Assembly (NCBI RefSeq): GCF_014705615.1
Contig: NZ_JACXJA010000007.1
Location: forward strand, 62,001-126,000
Direction: 5' to 3'
Source: Paenibacillus oceani
Lineage (GTDB): Bacteria; Bacillota; Bacilli; Paenibacillales; NBRC-103111
Length of the DNA stretch: 64,000 nt
The notes beneath the pieces are model-generated. The model searched no databases, had not been told where the DNA came from, and worked only from the letters and a program-made list of their open reading frames with translations. The translations under genes were made by a program, and so were the position numbers. Below are positions 54,584-64,000 of the stretch, one piece after another; position 1 is the first letter of the stretch, and each line of letters starts with the position of its first letter.

Positions 54584-56071
54584 ATGCAGCTTCGGCAGTT
54601 CGCTTCTCTATTTGCCGCTTCCCGGCTGACGGGAGATGCGGATACGTTCGTAACCGGCATTCAGACCGACTCCCGTAAAGTGCGGCCGGGCGATTTGTTT
54701 CTGTGCATACCGGGCCTCGTCAGCGATGGACACGATTTTGCCGCCAAAGCCGCTGAGGCTGGTGCGGCCGCTCTGATCGTTGAGCGGGACGTCCCGGTCC
54801 AGCTTCCCAAACTGTTCGTCAAGGATGCGCGGTTCGCGATGGCGGTAGCGGCCAGCTTTTATTATGGCTATCCGAGCCGGGAGATGAAGCTGATCGGCGT
54901 TACCGGTACTAACGGAAAAACGACGACGACGACGCTCATCGAATCCATTTTGCGGGATAACGGCTATCCGACCGGTCTGATGGGAACGATCAGCATGAAG
55001 ATCGGCGATGAATGGTTCGAGGCGGAGCGAACGACGCAGGAGGCGCTCGAGCTGCAGATGAATTTGCGGAAGATGCGGGACGCCGGAGCGCAATACGCGG
55101 TTATGGAAGTTTCGAGCCACGCGCTCGAGCTCGGACGCGTGAAGGGCTGCAAGTTCCGGACCGCCCTGTTTACGAACCTGACTCAGGACCATCTTGATTT
55201 TCATCAAACGATGGAGCAGTACCGGGCCGCCAAAGGACTGTTTTTCTCGCGGCTCGGCAACGAGTTCACCGCGAATCCGGACGACGCCGTGTATGCGGTG
55301 CTGAATGCCGACGACGATGCCTCCGATTATTTGGCATCGCAAACAAGCGCGCAGGTGATCCGTTACGGGTTCGGCAAAGATGCCGACGTCCGGGCGACCG
55401 ACATTAAGATGTCGCCGAAAGGCACGCGATTTACCGTATCGGCGTTCGGGGAAACGGCGGAAATTCAGATGAGACTGGTAGGCAAATTCAACGTATACAA
55501 TGCGCTTGGGGCCATTTCATCAACTTTGCTGGAGCAGATTCCACTTTCAAGCATAGCGAATAGTCTGGATAGGGTGAGCGTCGTCCCCGGGCGGATGGAG
55601 ACGGTGGAAGGGGATCACGAGTTTCTCGTTATCGTCGATTACGCGCATACGCCGGACGGCCTGGAAAATGCGCTTGCAACGATCCGCGAGTTTTGCGAAG
55701 GCCGGATTCTTACCGTATTCGGCTGCGGAGGAGACCGCGACAAGACGAAGCGCCCTGCGATGGGCCGTGTAGCAGCCCGCTACAGCGACTATGTGTTCGT
55801 CACTTCCGACAATCCGCGTTCCGAGCCGCCGGAGTCGATATTGGCCGATATTGAACCGGGCATAACGGCGGCGGGGCTCAGCCAGGACCGTTACGAACTT
55901 CTGGCCGACCGACGCGAAGCGATATATAAAGCAGTTGAAATGGCAAGCCCGAACGATGTAGTATTAATTGCGGGAAAAGGGCATGAATCATACCAGATCG
56001 TGGGCGGCGTCCAGCATCATTTCGACGACCGGCTTGTCGCCCAGGAAGCGATAAGGGGTAGATCGAAGTGA
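54584..56071 (+). CDS. murE: UDP-MurNAc-L-Ala-D-Glu:meso-diaminopimelate ligase
   Basis: A 495-residue Mur ligase. ATP loop TGTNGKTTTT near 107-116, carbamylated-Lys region, and DNPR at 409-412, the motif that marks the meso-DAP-adding enzyme rather than the lysine one. ATG 54584 after GGGGGGAC. Adds DAP to the peptide stem. Start of the murE-murF-mraY-murD block and translationally coupled to murF. Confidence 0.97.
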   Translation: MQLRQFASLFAASRLTGDADTFVTGIQTDSRKVRPGDLFLCIPGLVSDGHDFAAKAAEAGAAALIVERDVPVQLPKLFVKDARFAMAVAASFYYGYPSREMKLIGVTGTNGKTTTTTLIESILRDNGYPTGLMGTISMKIGDEWFEAERTTQEALELQMNLRKMRDAGAQYAVMEVSSHALELGRVKGCKFRTALFTNLTQDHLDFHQTMEQYRAAKGLFFSRLGNEFTANPDDAVYAVLNADDDASDYLASQTSAQVIRYGFGKDADVRATDIKMSPKGTRFTVSAFGETAEIQMRLVGKFNVYNALGAISSTLLEQIPLSSIANSLDRVSVVPGRMETVEGDHEFLVIVDYAHTPDGLENALATIREFCEGRILTVFGCGGDRDKTKRPAMGRVAARYSDYVFVTSDNPRSEPPESILADIEPGITAAGLSQDRYELLADRREAIYKAVEMASPNDVVLIAGKGHESYQIVGGVQHHFDDRLVAQEAIRGRSK

Positions 56072-57459
56072 TCATTCGTACGTTCGGCGAAATCGCCCGT
56101 ATGGTAGCCGGGAAGGCGGTACACGGCGAAGGGTCGGCCGTCATCCGAGGCGTATCCAAAGATACGAGGACGATTCAGGCCGGCAATTTGTATGTTCCGA
56201 TAATCGGAGAGAGGTTCGACGGGCATGAATACGCAAAAGAAGCTTACGCCAAAGGGGCTGCTGCCACATTGTGGCAGCGGGACCGCGGCGAGCCTCCCGA
56301 AGGCGTTCCGGCGATTCTCGTCGACGATGCGCTGGCGGCGCTGCAGCAGCTTGCTTCGCAGTACCGCGAGCAGTTGCCTGTCCGGATCACGGGCATCACC
56401 GGCAGCAACGGCAAGACGACGACCAAAGATATGATTGCGGCCGTACTGGCCGTCAAATATAACGTTCATAAGACGGAAGGCAATTTGAACGGTGATATCG
56501 GATTGCCGCTGATGATTTTGCAGATGGATGAGCGAACGGAACTTGCCGTATTGGAGATGGGAATGCGCGGCTTTCACGAGATCGAGCTGCTGACGCACAT
56601 CGCCAAGCCGGAAGCGGCGGTCATTACGATGATCGGCGAGGCGCATATGGAGTACCTCGGTTCGAGGGAAGGGATCGCGAAGGCGAAGCTGGAGATTTTA
56701 AGCGGCTTGAAGCAAGACGGGGTGTTCGCCTATTTGGGCGACGAGCCTCTGCTGGACCGGCTGCTGCCGCATGTCCGCAAGCCTGCGTCCATGAACGTCG
56801 TCCGGTTCGGCGCAAGCGCAGGGAATGACCTGAGACCCACCGGGATCGAGATCGACGGAGACGGAACGAGGTTTACCGTGAACGGCGCGGAGGAGCCTGT
56901 CTTTTCTATTCCTCTGCTCGGCAAACATAATGTGGTCAACGCCATGGCCGCCGTAGCGATCGGACGTTACTTCGGGCTGACCGACGCCGAGATCGCGGCC
57001 GGGCTGTCGTCCATGAAGCCGACCGGCATGCGGATCGAACGGCTGACGGGCGTATCGGGAGTGACGGTGCTGAATGACGCGTACAATTCGAGCCCGGCTT
57101 CGACGCTGGCCTCTCTCGAGCTGCTCCGCGACTTGACGGGCTTCGGCCGGAAACTGGTCGTGCTCGGCGATATGCTGGAGCTCGGGGAGCACGATGTGCG
57201 ATACCACACGGAGATCGGAGCGACGCTGTCGTCCGAACATTTCGATTGCGTGTTGACGTACGGTCCGTTATCCAAACATATGGCGGATGCGGCGGCTCCC
57301 TTTTTCCCGGAAGGCAAGGTTCGCTGGTTCGGGGACAAGGACCAGCTTGCAACTGTACTTGCGGGTTATGCGAAGCCGGACGATATTGTGCTGGTGAAAG
57401 GATCGAGAGGAATGCGGCTGGAAGAAGTCGTCCATCGCCTCATAGAACAGCAGCTGTAG
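56068..57459 (+). CDS. murF: UDP-MurNAc-tripeptide:D-Ala-D-Ala ligase
   Basis: A 463-residue Mur ligase; GSNGKTTTKD near 112-121 is the MurF-type ATP loop, and NDAYNSSP (around residue 340) the conserved substrate region. It adds D-Ala-D-Ala to complete the pentapeptide. The GTG start overlaps the murE stop by a GTGA junction, ensuring coupled translation. Confidence 0.97.
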   Translation: MIIRTFGEIARMVAGKAVHGEGSAVIRGVSKDTRTIQAGNLYVPIIGERFDGHEYAKEAYAKGAAATLWQRDRGEPPEGVPAILVDDALAALQQLASQYREQLPVRITGITGSNGKTTTKDMIAAVLAVKYNVHKTEGNLNGDIGLPLMILQMDERTELAVLEMGMRGFHEIELLTHIAKPEAAVITMIGEAHMEYLGSREGIAKAKLEILSGLKQDGVFAYLGDEPLLDRLLPHVRKPASMNVVRFGASAGNDLRPTGIEIDGDGTRFTVNGAEEPVFSIPLLGKHNVVNAMAAVAIGRYFGLTDAEIAAGLSSMKPTGMRIERLTGVSGVTVLNDAYNSSPASTLASLELLRDLTGFGRKLVVLGDMLELGEHDVRYHTEIGATLSSEHFDCVLTYGPLSKHMADAAAPFFPEGKVRWFGDKDQLATVLAGYAKPDDIVLVKGSRGMRLEEVVHRLIEQQL

Positions 57460-57481
57460 AAGGGAGGGGGAACCGACTGTC

Positions 57482-58438
57482 ATGGATATACGTGTTATCT
57501 TGTTTACAATGGGCGCCGCATTTGTGCTCGCGCTTATTCTCGGGCCCATCTGCATCCCGATCCTGCGGCGGCTCAAGTTCGGCCAGCAGATTCGCACCGA
57601 CGGTCCGCAAGGGCATCTGAAAAAAGCGGGAACCCCGACCATGGGCGGAACGATCATCTTGCTCGCATTATCGATTGCCTTTTTACGGTTTTCCGACAAA
57701 ACAGCGGAAGCGGTTATCCTGATTGTCGCCACGTTAGGATATGGCTTGATCGGCTTTTTGGACGATTATATCAAAATCTTGTTTAAACGCTCGCTCGGAC
57801 TTACCGCAAGGCAGAAATTGTTCGGACAGTTGTTTTTCTCCGGCGTCGTATGTTACCTTTTATATCGGAGCGGGCACAGCACCGAACTGACGGTACCGTT
57901 CACCAATTTCTCGTTCGAGCTCGGCTGGTGGCTGTATGTGCCTTTTGCCGTTATCATGATGCTGGGCATGTCGAATGCGGTGAATTTTACGGATGGGCTG
58001 GACGGTCTGCTGGCCGGGACGAGCGCGATCGCTTTCGGCGCTTATACGATTATCGCCATGGTCACCTCCGAGATGGAAACCGCCTTTTTCTCGGCCGCTA
58101 TGGTTGGCGCAGTGCTTGGCTTTCTCGTCTTCAACGCGCATCCGGCCAAAGTGTTTATGGGCGACACCGGTTCTCTCGGAATCGGCGGCGGGCTCGCCGC
58201 CGCGGCGATGCTGACGAAGTCGGAGCTGCTGATCCTGATCATCGGCGCTGTATTCGTGATCGAGATGCTGTCCGTCGTCATCCAGGTCATTTCCTTTAAG
58301 ACGCGCGGCAAACGCGTGTTCAAGATGAGTCCGATCCATCACCACTACGAGCTCGTAGGATGGTCGGAATGGCGCATTGTTCTTACGTTCTGGCTGGCCG
58401 GTCTCGCTTGTGCGGCACTTGCGCTGTTTACTTTATAA
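57482..58438 (+). CDS. mraY: Phospho-MurNAc-pentapeptide transferase
   Basis: A 318-residue membrane enzyme with about ten helices. Active-site markers are FLDDYIK near 95-101, NAVNFTDGLDGL near 164-175 and the HHHYE histidines near 283-287. It joins the soluble precursor to undecaprenyl phosphate, making lipid I. ATG 57482 after GGAGGGGG. Confidence 0.97.
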   Translation: MDIRVILFTMGAAFVLALILGPICIPILRRLKFGQQIRTDGPQGHLKKAGTPTMGGTIILLALSIAFLRFSDKTAEAVILIVATLGYGLIGFLDDYIKILFKRSLGLTARQKLFGQLFFSGVVCYLLYRSGHSTELTVPFTNFSFELGWWLYVPFAVIMMLGMSNAVNFTDGLDGLLAGTSAIAFGAYTIIAMVTSEMETAFFSAAMVGAVLGFLVFNAHPAKVFMGDTGSLGIGGGLAAAAMLTKSELLILIIGAVFVIEMLSVVIQVISFKTRGKRVFKMSPIHHHYELVGWSEWRIVLTFWLAGLACAALALFTL

Positions 58439-58455
58439 AGGTGGGTTGCAAACCT

Positions 58456-59880
58456 ATGAATCATCCCGAGTTTTACCGGGGCCGGGAAGTCGTCATCCTC
58501 GGCCTCGCGCGCAGCGGAGTGACGGTGGCAAAGCTGTTTCACGAACACGGCGCCGCCGTGAAGGTTAACGATATGAAGGAACGCTCTTTATGCCCTGAGG
58601 CCGACGAACTGACGGCTCTGGGTATTTCTGTTCTATGCGGGGGTCATCCGGATACGCTGATTCATCCGGGCGTGGCGCTCGTCGTCAAAAATCCGGGCAT
58701 TCCGTACTCCATTCCTCCTATTAAGGAAGCGGAGCGTCTCGGCATCGAAGTGGTCACCGAGGTCGAGGTGGCGAACTATACGTGCGAAGCGCCGATTATC
58801 GGGATTACCGGGTCGAACGGCAAGACGACCACGACGACCTGGATCGGACTTATGCTGGAAAATGCCGGCCTGAAGCCGATCATCGCCGGGAATATCGGGA
58901 TCGCCTTATGCGAGGCGGCTCTGGAGGCAACTCCGGACAACCGGATGGTCGTGGAGCTGAGCAGCTTTCAATTAAAGGGGACGGTGTCGTTCCGTCCGCG
59001 CATCGCTTGTCTGCTCAACCTGTGCGAGACCCATCTCGATTATCATGGAACGATGGACGATTATATCGAATCGAAGGCGAAGCTGTTTGCGAACCAACTG
59101 CCGGAAGACGTAGCGGTAGTCAATTTTGACGACCCGGAATGCAGACGAATCGCGGGCACCGTCCGTGCTCAGCTTGTCCCGTTTTCTATGAAGGAGCGGC
59201 TCCATCGCGGTGTATTTGTCGATCCACCGCTCGCCTCGCCGGAGGAAGCGCTCACGGAACGTCATCGGATCGTATACCGCGATGCCGCCGGTCAGGAAAC
59301 TGTCGTGCTGCCGGTTAAGGAACTTGGACTTCCCGGCAAACACAACGCCGAGAACGCTCTGGCCGCTGTCGCAGTAGCCATGTCGGCGGGAGCCGGACTC
59401 GAGCCGGTCGTGAAGGCGCTCCGGGAGTTTCGGGGCGTTGAGCACCGTCTGGAATTCGTAACCGAGCGCGAAGGGATCGGGTACTACAACAATTCGAAAG
59501 CGACCAACTCGCTGGCTACGATCAGGGCGCTGGAATCTTTCGAGCAGCCGATTGTGCTGATCGCCGGCGGACAGGACCGGAAGCTGGACTTCCGCGACCT
59601 GCTGCCGCTGCTGCGCGAGAAGGTGAAAGCGGTCGTTTCGCTGGGAGAGACTCGCGATATCTTCGCCAGGCTGGCGGAGGAGGCAGGGATTAGCGCCGTA
59701 AAATCGGTCGATACTGGGAACAGTGCAGCCGATACGCTCGACGAGGCGGTCCACACGGCGCGGTCAATGGCCGCACCGGGAGATATCGTGCTGCTCTCGC
59801 CGGCCTGCGCCAGTTGGGATATGTTCGAGTCTTACGAGATTCGGGGACGCATGTTTAAAGAGTCGGTGCATAAGTTGTAG
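58456..59880 (+). CDS. murD: UDP-MurNAc-L-Ala:D-Glu ligase
   Basis: About 474 residues from ATG 58456; the frame is open further upstream through the end of mraY. N-terminal Rossmann-like VVILGLARSGVTVAKLF, ATP loop GSNGKTTTT starting at residue 119, and the C-terminal Mur ligase domain with HRLEFV and NNSKATN. Adds D-Glu as second stem residue. Its stop codon lies in an 11-bp direct repeat flanking a foldback element. Confidence 0.96.
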   Translation: MNHPEFYRGREVVILGLARSGVTVAKLFHEHGAAVKVNDMKERSLCPEADELTALGISVLCGGHPDTLIHPGVALVVKNPGIPYSIPPIKEAERLGIEVVTEVEVANYTCEAPIIGITGSNGKTTTTTWIGLMLENAGLKPIIAGNIGIALCEAALEATPDNRMVVELSSFQLKGTVSFRPRIACLLNLCETHLDYHGTMDDYIESKAKLFANQLPEDVAVVNFDDPECRRIAGTVRAQLVPFSMKERLHRGVFVDPPLASPEEALTERHRIVYRDAAGQETVVLPVKELGLPGKHNAENALAAVAVAMSAGAGLEPVVKALREFRGVEHRLEFVTEREGIGYYNNSKATNSLATIRALESFEQPIVLIAGGQDRKLDFRDLLPLLREKVKAVVSLGETRDIFARLAEEAGISAVKSVDTGNSAADTLDEAVHTARSMAAPGDIVLLSPACASWDMFESYEIRGRMFKESVHKL

Positions 59881-59883
59881 AGA

Positions 59884-60191
59884 GGGCTTGTTTACATCGA
59901 CCGTTCGCCGGGGGGGGCGTGCTGGTGCGGCTGCGATAGTGCAAACTTGTATGAGAGATGTGATTGAAAGTCCAGGCTTGAAGGATAGGCTTCGCCCGCT
60001 TGTTGAAATGGTGTCCTTTTGGAATGGATGGTAGGGAAGGACACCCTTTCAAAGGCGGGACGTAAACTCTTCGCTCTATCCTTGCAATCCTTCGGTATTC
60101 CAGTTTCGCATACAAGTTTGAATGTTACTTGCAGCCCGCAACGGCACCGCCTCCCGCAGTTCCGGCGGAGAGAGTCGCTGCAAACAAGCCC
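59884..60191. mobile_element. 308-bp foldback (quasi-palindromic) element between murD and spoVE
   Basis: GGGCTTGTTT (59884-59893) is repeated inverted at 60182-60191, and most of the two arms (about 133 and 153 bp) are imperfect inverted copies, for example CAAACTTGTATG with CATACAAGTTTG and GGTGTCC with GGACACC. A 22-nt centre remains unpaired. GTAGAGAGGGC occurs at 59877-59887 and 60208-60218, a possible target duplication. No coding capacity. The remaining gap to 60321 holds the palindrome GAGTTAT/ATAACTC (60231-60249). Confidence 0.75.
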
Positions 60192-60321
60192 AAGAGTGGG
60201 GAAGGAAGTAGAGAGGGCGTGTGCTTAGGAGAGTTATAGAGCATAACTCCAATAAGCCGATTCATGGTTTGTGAAGCGCCGGTTTCTACGTATTCTCCCC
60301 CGTCTATGGAGGTATGCGGCG

Positions 60322-61419
60322 ATGTCTAAAGTGCGTTCGTTTCCCGATCCGTGGATTCTCATATCCACACTGCTTATTTTGACGATCGGCGTTGTGATGG
60401 TGTACAGCGCCAGCGCGGTTTTGGCTTTTCACGACTATGGGGACTATTATTACTATTTGAAGCGCCAGCTGATTTTTGCCGTTCTGGGCATAGCCGCGAT
60501 GTTTGTTACGATGAACCTCGACTACTGGGTATGGAAAAAGTATGCGAAAGTCGGCCTCATCGTCTGTTTCGCGCTGCTCGTTATCGTCCTTATTCCCGGA
60601 ATCGGGGTTGTCCGTGGCGGGGCGCGCAGCTGGCTCGGCATCGGCTCTCTGGGGATTCAGCCGTCCGAGTTTATGAAGCTGGGCATGATCGTATTTCTGG
60701 CGAAATGGCTGTCCGAGGACCAGTCGAAAATAACCGAGTTTACGCGCGGGCTTGTGCCGCCTCTCGGCATTATGGGGCTTGCTTTCGGGATGATTATGCT
60801 GCAGCCCGATCTCGGAACGGGCGTCGTTCTTGTCGGTGCGTCGCTGCTTATCATTTTCACCGCAGGTGCCCGGATCTCGCACTTATCGTACCTCGCTCTG
60901 GTTGGGGTGGCCGGGTTTGTCGGGCTGATCGCTGCGGCGCCTTACCGGCTCAAGCGGATCACCGCTTTCCTCGATCCTTGGCAGGACCCGCTCGGAGCGG
61001 GGTATCAGTCGATTCAGTCTTTATACGCGATTGGCCCCGGAGGGCTGGCCGGACTCGGGCTCGGCATGAGCCGGCAAAAGTACAGCTATTTGCCCGAGCC
61101 GCAGACGGACTTTATTTTCTCGATCATCGCCGAAGAATTGGGCTTTATCGGCGGTGCCACGATCCTGCTGCTGTTCGCGCTGCTCGTCTGGAGAGGGATG
61201 CGGACGGCGATTACCGCTCCCGATTCGTACGGCAGCCTGCTGGCTGTCGGGATCGTCGGGATGATCGCAGTCCAGGTTATTATTAATATCGGCGTCGTTA
61301 TCGGCATGTTTCCGGTAACCGGAATTACGCTGCCGCTCATCAGCGCAGGAGGCTCGTCACTGACGCTTATGCTGACCGCCATCGGCGTGCTGTTGAATAT
61401 TTCCCGCTATGCGAGGTGA
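60322..61419 (+). CDS. spoVE: Stage V sporulation protein E, SEDS-family peptidoglycan polymerase
   Basis: About 365 residues from ATG 60322, 8 nt after GGAGGT. Ten membrane helices; SEDS hallmarks [26 protein letters not shown], a conserved [19 protein letters not shown] loop and [17 protein letters not shown]. Length and position between murD and murG match Bacillus spoVE, which makes cortex glycan with SpoVD; FtsW is the close alternative and could be the vegetative function here. Confidence 0.93.
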   Translation: MSKVRSFPDPWILISTLLILTIGVVMVYSASAVLAFHDYGDYYYYLKRQLIFAVLGIAAMFVTMNLDYWVWKKYAKVGLIVCFALLVIVLIPGIGVVRGGARSWLGIGSLGIQPSEFMKLGMIVFLAKWLSEDQSKITEFTRGLVPPLGIMGLAFGMIMLQPDLGTGVVLVGASLLIIFTAGARISHLSYLALVGVAGFVGLIAAAPYRLKRITAFLDPWQDPLGAGYQSIQSLYAIGPGGLAGLGLGMSRQKYSYLPEPQTDFIFSIIAEELGFIGGATILLLFALLVWRGMRTAITAPDSYGSLLAVGIVGMIAVQVIINIGVVIGMFPVTGITLPLISAGGSSLTLMLTAIGVLLNISRYAR

Positions 61420-61424
61420 CATCC

Positions 61425-62498
61425 ATGAAATCGATCGTCTTCACCGGCGGAGGCTCGGCGGGCCATGTAACGCCTAATCTGGCGCTTATATCCAGACTGC
61501 GCGAGAGCGGCTGGAATGTGAATTACATCGGCTCGGCGGACGGCATCGAGAAAACCATTATCGAGGAAGCCCGCATTCCGTTCCATCCGATCTCGTCGGG
61601 AAAGCTTCGCCGTTACTTCGATCTGAAAAATTTCAAAGATCCATTTAAAGTGATCAAGGGCGTCTTCGACGCTTACCGGACTATACGCAAGCTGAAGCCG
61701 GACGCCGTCTTTTCCAAAGGCGGCTTCGTGTCCGTTCCGGTTGTCGTGGCGGGCTGGATGAACCGGATTCCCGTCATCATCCATGAGTCGGATATGACGC
61801 CGGGGCTGGCCAACAAGCTGTCCGTTCCATTCGCTTCGCACATCTGCGTCACGTTCCCCGAGACGCTGCGCCATATGCCCGGAGGCAAGGCGGAGTGCAC
61901 GGGGCTGCCGATCCGCGACGAGGTGAAGCGCGGCAGCAAGGCGAAGGGACTCTCACTCTGTGATTTTCACAGCCGGAAGCCGGTATTGTTCATTATGGGC
62001 GGCTCTCTCGGGGCGAGAGCGATCAACGAGGCGGTCCGGAGCGGACTCAGCCGGCTGCTCGAGACGTTTCAGATCGTACATCTGTGCGGCAAAGGCCATG
62101 CGGACCCGCAGCTGAACGGCGTCCGCGGCTACCGGCAATTCGAATACGTGACGACCGAGCTGCCCGATCTGCTGGCCATGGCCGACGTTGTCGTATCCCG
62201 TTCGGGCTCGACGTCCATCTTCGAATTTTTGTCGCTGCGCAAACCGATGCTGCTTGTTCCGCTGTCCAAAAACGCTTCCCGGGGCGACCAGATCCTCAAC
62301 GCGGAATCGTTCCGCAGCCAAGGCTTCTCCGATGTGCTGGAGGAGGAGCAGCTAACGTCCGATACGCTGCTGGACGGCTTGCTTCGTCTCTATGAGCAGC
62401 GGGAAACCTACATCAACCGGATGAACGCGTATTCCAATCAGGACAGCGTCATGCAAATCATCGCCCTGATCGAGCGGCTGTCCGAGGCCCGGAGCTGA
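61425..62498 (+). CDS. murG: Lipid II synthase: UDP-GlcNAc transferase MurG
   Basis: About 357 residues from ATG 61425 (AGGTG upstream), the GTG at 61416 being less likely. GT-B fold: N-terminal glycine loop GGGSAGH at 8-14, [28 protein letters not shown], and C-terminal [35 protein letters not shown]. The first loop reads GGGSAGH rather than the common GGTGGH. Converts lipid I to lipid II on the inner membrane face. Confidence 0.93.
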   Translation: MKSIVFTGGGSAGHVTPNLALISRLRESGWNVNYIGSADGIEKTIIEEARIPFHPISSGKLRRYFDLKNFKDPFKVIKGVFDAYRTIRKLKPDAVFSKGGFVSVPVVVAGWMNRIPVIIHESDMTPGLANKLSVPFASHICVTFPETLRHMPGGKAECTGLPIRDEVKRGSKAKGLSLCDFHSRKPVLFIMGGSLGARAINEAVRSGLSRLLETFQIVHLCGKGHADPQLNGVRGYRQFEYVTTELPDLLAMADVVVSRSGSTSIFEFLSLRKPMLLVPLSKNASRGDQILNAESFRSQGFSDVLEEEQLTSDTLLDGLLRLYEQRETYINRMNAYSNQDSVMQIIALIERLSEARS

Positions 62499-62555
62499 CC
62501 GCGATGCTTGCTCCGCAGCCGCGCCCCGCTTATCCGCGCCCGCACAGATGGGCGT

Positions 62556-62586
62556 TTGTCACACATCCGGCCCTCTTACATACTAT
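62556..62586 (+). promoter_or_regulatory. Possible murB promoter
   Basis: TTGTCA (62556-62561) with CATACT (62579-62584, 17 nt) or TACTAT (62581-62586, 19 nt). The 250-bp murG-murB gap has no other feature. Confidence 0.45.
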
Positions 62587-62748
62587 ACACTATAACCGTG
62601 ACAGACACCGGGATACCGCTATATGCACGATGCGGAAACATAACCGTATTTTCTCGAAGTGTTCGGACCTTAGGGCGTACCCGCGTCTGCAGACGTTCGA
62701 CGTTCGTTCAGGCAGGTCCCAAGGCGTTCCCGTGAAGGAGGTTCACCC

Positions 62749-63654
62749 ATGCTGCAGGTAATCCAAGATTTGCAGGCTGCACAAGTAGGCGAAGTGATGC
62801 AAAACGAACCGCTCGCTGACTACACGACCTGGAAGATCGGCGGTCCCGCCGACGTTCTGGTCGTACCGAACGGCAAAGAGGAGCTGGCTGAGACGATGCG
62901 CATCCTGCATCGGCACGGCGAATCGTTTATGACGATCGGCCGCGGCTCCAATATGCTCGTATCCGACAAAGGCGTACGCGGCTTCGTGATCAAGCTCGGC
63001 AAAGGTCTCGACCAGATCCGGTTCGATGATCAGGTTGTTACGGCCGGCGGAGCTGTGTCACTCATCCCCTTGTGCGTTAAGGTCGGCAGAGAAGGACTTA
63101 CCGGGCTGGAATTCGCAGGGGGCATTCCAGGCACTGTGGGCGGAGCCGTCTACATGAACGCCGGGGCTCACGGTTCGGATATGTCACGTATTCTCAAAGA
63201 AGCCGAAATTGTACTGGAAACCGGAGAGACGATACGCCTGCGTAACGATGAGATGGAGTTTGGATACCGGCATTCGCTGCTCCACAGGCGGCCCGGGATC
63301 GTGACGGAAGCCGTCCTGGAACTAAAGCACGGAGACCGGAAAGAAATTTCCGCCGCTATGGCATCCAACAAAGCCCGCCGCATTCATACCCAGCCGCTGA
63401 CGCTTGCGACGGCCGGGAGCACGTTCCGCAATCCGGAGGGGACGTTTGCCGCGAAGCTGATTGAGGAGGCCGGGCTGAAAGGCTACCGTGTAGGCGGGGC
63501 GGAAGTGTCACCGCAACATGCCAACTTCATCATCAACACCGGAGGCGCGACGGCGAATGATGTATTGCAACTGATGGACCATATACGAAGCACTGTACTC
63601 GGAAAGTTCGGCGTCACCCTAGTGCCGGAAGTATGGATCGCAGGGGAAAAGTAA
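62749..63654 (+). CDS. murB: UDP-N-acetylenolpyruvoylglucosamine reductase
   Basis: A 301-residue flavoprotein of the short (type II) class. FAD-binding TIGRGSNMLVSDKGVRG, GGIPGTVGGAVYMNAGAHG, the GYRHS motif with the key Arg, the proton-donor Ser in AGSTFRNPEG and a C-terminal Glu in VPEVWIAG are visible. Makes UDP-MurNAc. ATG 62749 after GAAGGAGG. Confidence 0.96.
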   Translation: MLQVIQDLQAAQVGEVMQNEPLADYTTWKIGGPADVLVVPNGKEELAETMRILHRHGESFMTIGRGSNMLVSDKGVRGFVIKLGKGLDQIRFDDQVVTAGGAVSLIPLCVKVGREGLTGLEFAGGIPGTVGGAVYMNAGAHGSDMSRILKEAEIVLETGETIRLRNDEMEFGYRHSLLHRRPGIVTEAVLELKHGDRKEISAAMASNKARRIHTQPLTLATAGSTFRNPEGTFAAKLIEEAGLKGYRVGGAEVSPQHANFIINTGGATANDVLQLMDHIRSTVLGKFGVTLVPEVWIAGEK

Positions 63655-63708
63655 CGCTGGTTATTCCGGTTCCCGGCTTGCAAGGCAGGCTTTCGGGAGG
63701 GTATAACA

Positions 63709-64000
63709 TTGGAGAAGCTGGTTATCGAAGGCGGGAAGCCCTTGTCCGGCAATGTCCGGATTCACGGCGCCAAAAACGCTGCGCTGCCGATCCTCGCGGC
63801 ATGTACGATGGCGGAAGGCGTTCACCGGATCGGAAACGTGCCGGATCTGCTCGATATTCATGTCATGCTGGACATTTTGCGCGCACTCGGCTGCAAGGCG
63901 GAGCTGAAGGACGATGTCGTTTCGCTGGAAACGTCTTCGGCCCAGTCGTCGCATATTCCCGAGGAATTAATGCGCCAGATGCGGTCATCGATCTTTTTGA
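63709..64000 (+). CDS. murA: UDP-GlcNAc 1-carboxyvinyltransferase, 5' part
   Basis: The first 97 codons are in the window; the gene runs off the edge. TTG start at 63709, 7 nt after CGGGAGGG. The N-terminus MEKLVIEGGKPLSGNVRIHG, followed by AKNAALPILAA, is the MurA opening; the Lys and Asn (KN) bind UDP-GlcNAc. The catalytic Cys loop lies beyond the end. First committed step of peptidoglycan synthesis, directly before MurB in the pathway. Confidence 0.94.
   Translation, partial: MEKLVIEGGKPLSGNVRIHGAKNAALPILAACTMAEGVHRIGNVPDLLDIHVMLDILRALGCKAELKDDVVSLETSSAQSSHIPEELMRQMRSSIFL

Noticed and set aside
62504-62761. Short frames between murG and murB
   Set aside because: Arg/Pro-rich products, no ribosome site, overlap with the likely murB promoter.

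Overview
The window reads as a chromosome segment of an endospore-forming, low-G+C-phylum Gram-positive bacterium of the Paenibacillaceae type (Paenibacillus/Cohnella-like), although its base composition is fairly G+C-rich. The evidence is the mraZ-rsmH-ftsL-pbpB-spoVD-murE-murF-mraY-murD-spoVE-murG-murB-murA division and cell-wall cluster, the yla-type cluster (typA-ylaH-...-ylaJ/ylaK), an RsfA/GerR-family sporulation regulator, a bacillithiol gene (bshC), an S-layer-domain protein and strong AGGAGG ribosome-binding sites with many GTG/TTG starts. Genus is inferred from protein character and gene order; no database was consulted.

Layout. 1-2141: end of a cysteine desulfurase gene, thiI, and a TerC/YjbE-type membrane protein. 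2257-15061: a long, tightly overlapping operon (secreted/membrane protein, ABC-2 ATPase and permease, a Gly-Ser-repeat membrane protein, MoxR AAA ATPase, DUF58 protein, two VWA membrane proteins) preceded by what looks like an ECF-sigma promoter. 15237-22566: small membrane protein, typA, ylaH, two unknown small genes, an LCP-family transferase, a flavin-type oxidase-fold protein, a YhcN/YlaJ lipoprotein and a PIN-PhoH ATPase. 22833-31886: accessory part with an SLH protein, a group II intron fragment, melA with a MITE-like insertion in its leader, an AraC regulator, an orphan solute-binding protein, a PcsB-like coiled-coil protein and a lipoprotein. 32005-36038: MidA-like methyltransferase, DUF2626, RsfA/GerR-like regulator, panE, DUF3397. 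36371-42107: complete oligopeptide ABC transporter. 42346-47958: bshC, S-adenosylhomocysteine hydrolase, a hairpin-rich intergenic stretch, small genes and a DUF4349 lipoprotein. 48106-64000: the dcw cluster, cut off inside murA.

The genes of the right-hand third act as one pathway: MurB, MurD, MurE and MurF build the UDP-MurNAc-pentapeptide, MraY and MurG build lipid II, and SpoVE, PBP2B and SpoVD polymerise it at the septum or in the spore cortex, with MraZ likely controlling the cluster through three 10-bp-spaced AGTGG repeats. Main points for a second look: the ECF-linked MoxR/VWA/ABC operon; a murE promoter whose transcript should begin with a 22-bp perfect hairpin; a 308-bp foldback element with an 11-bp flanking direct repeat between murD and spoVE; an RT-less group II intron remnant behind a terminator; and a MITE-like element with an 8-bp target duplication at the presumed melA promoter. 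No rRNA, tRNA or CRISPR was seen.
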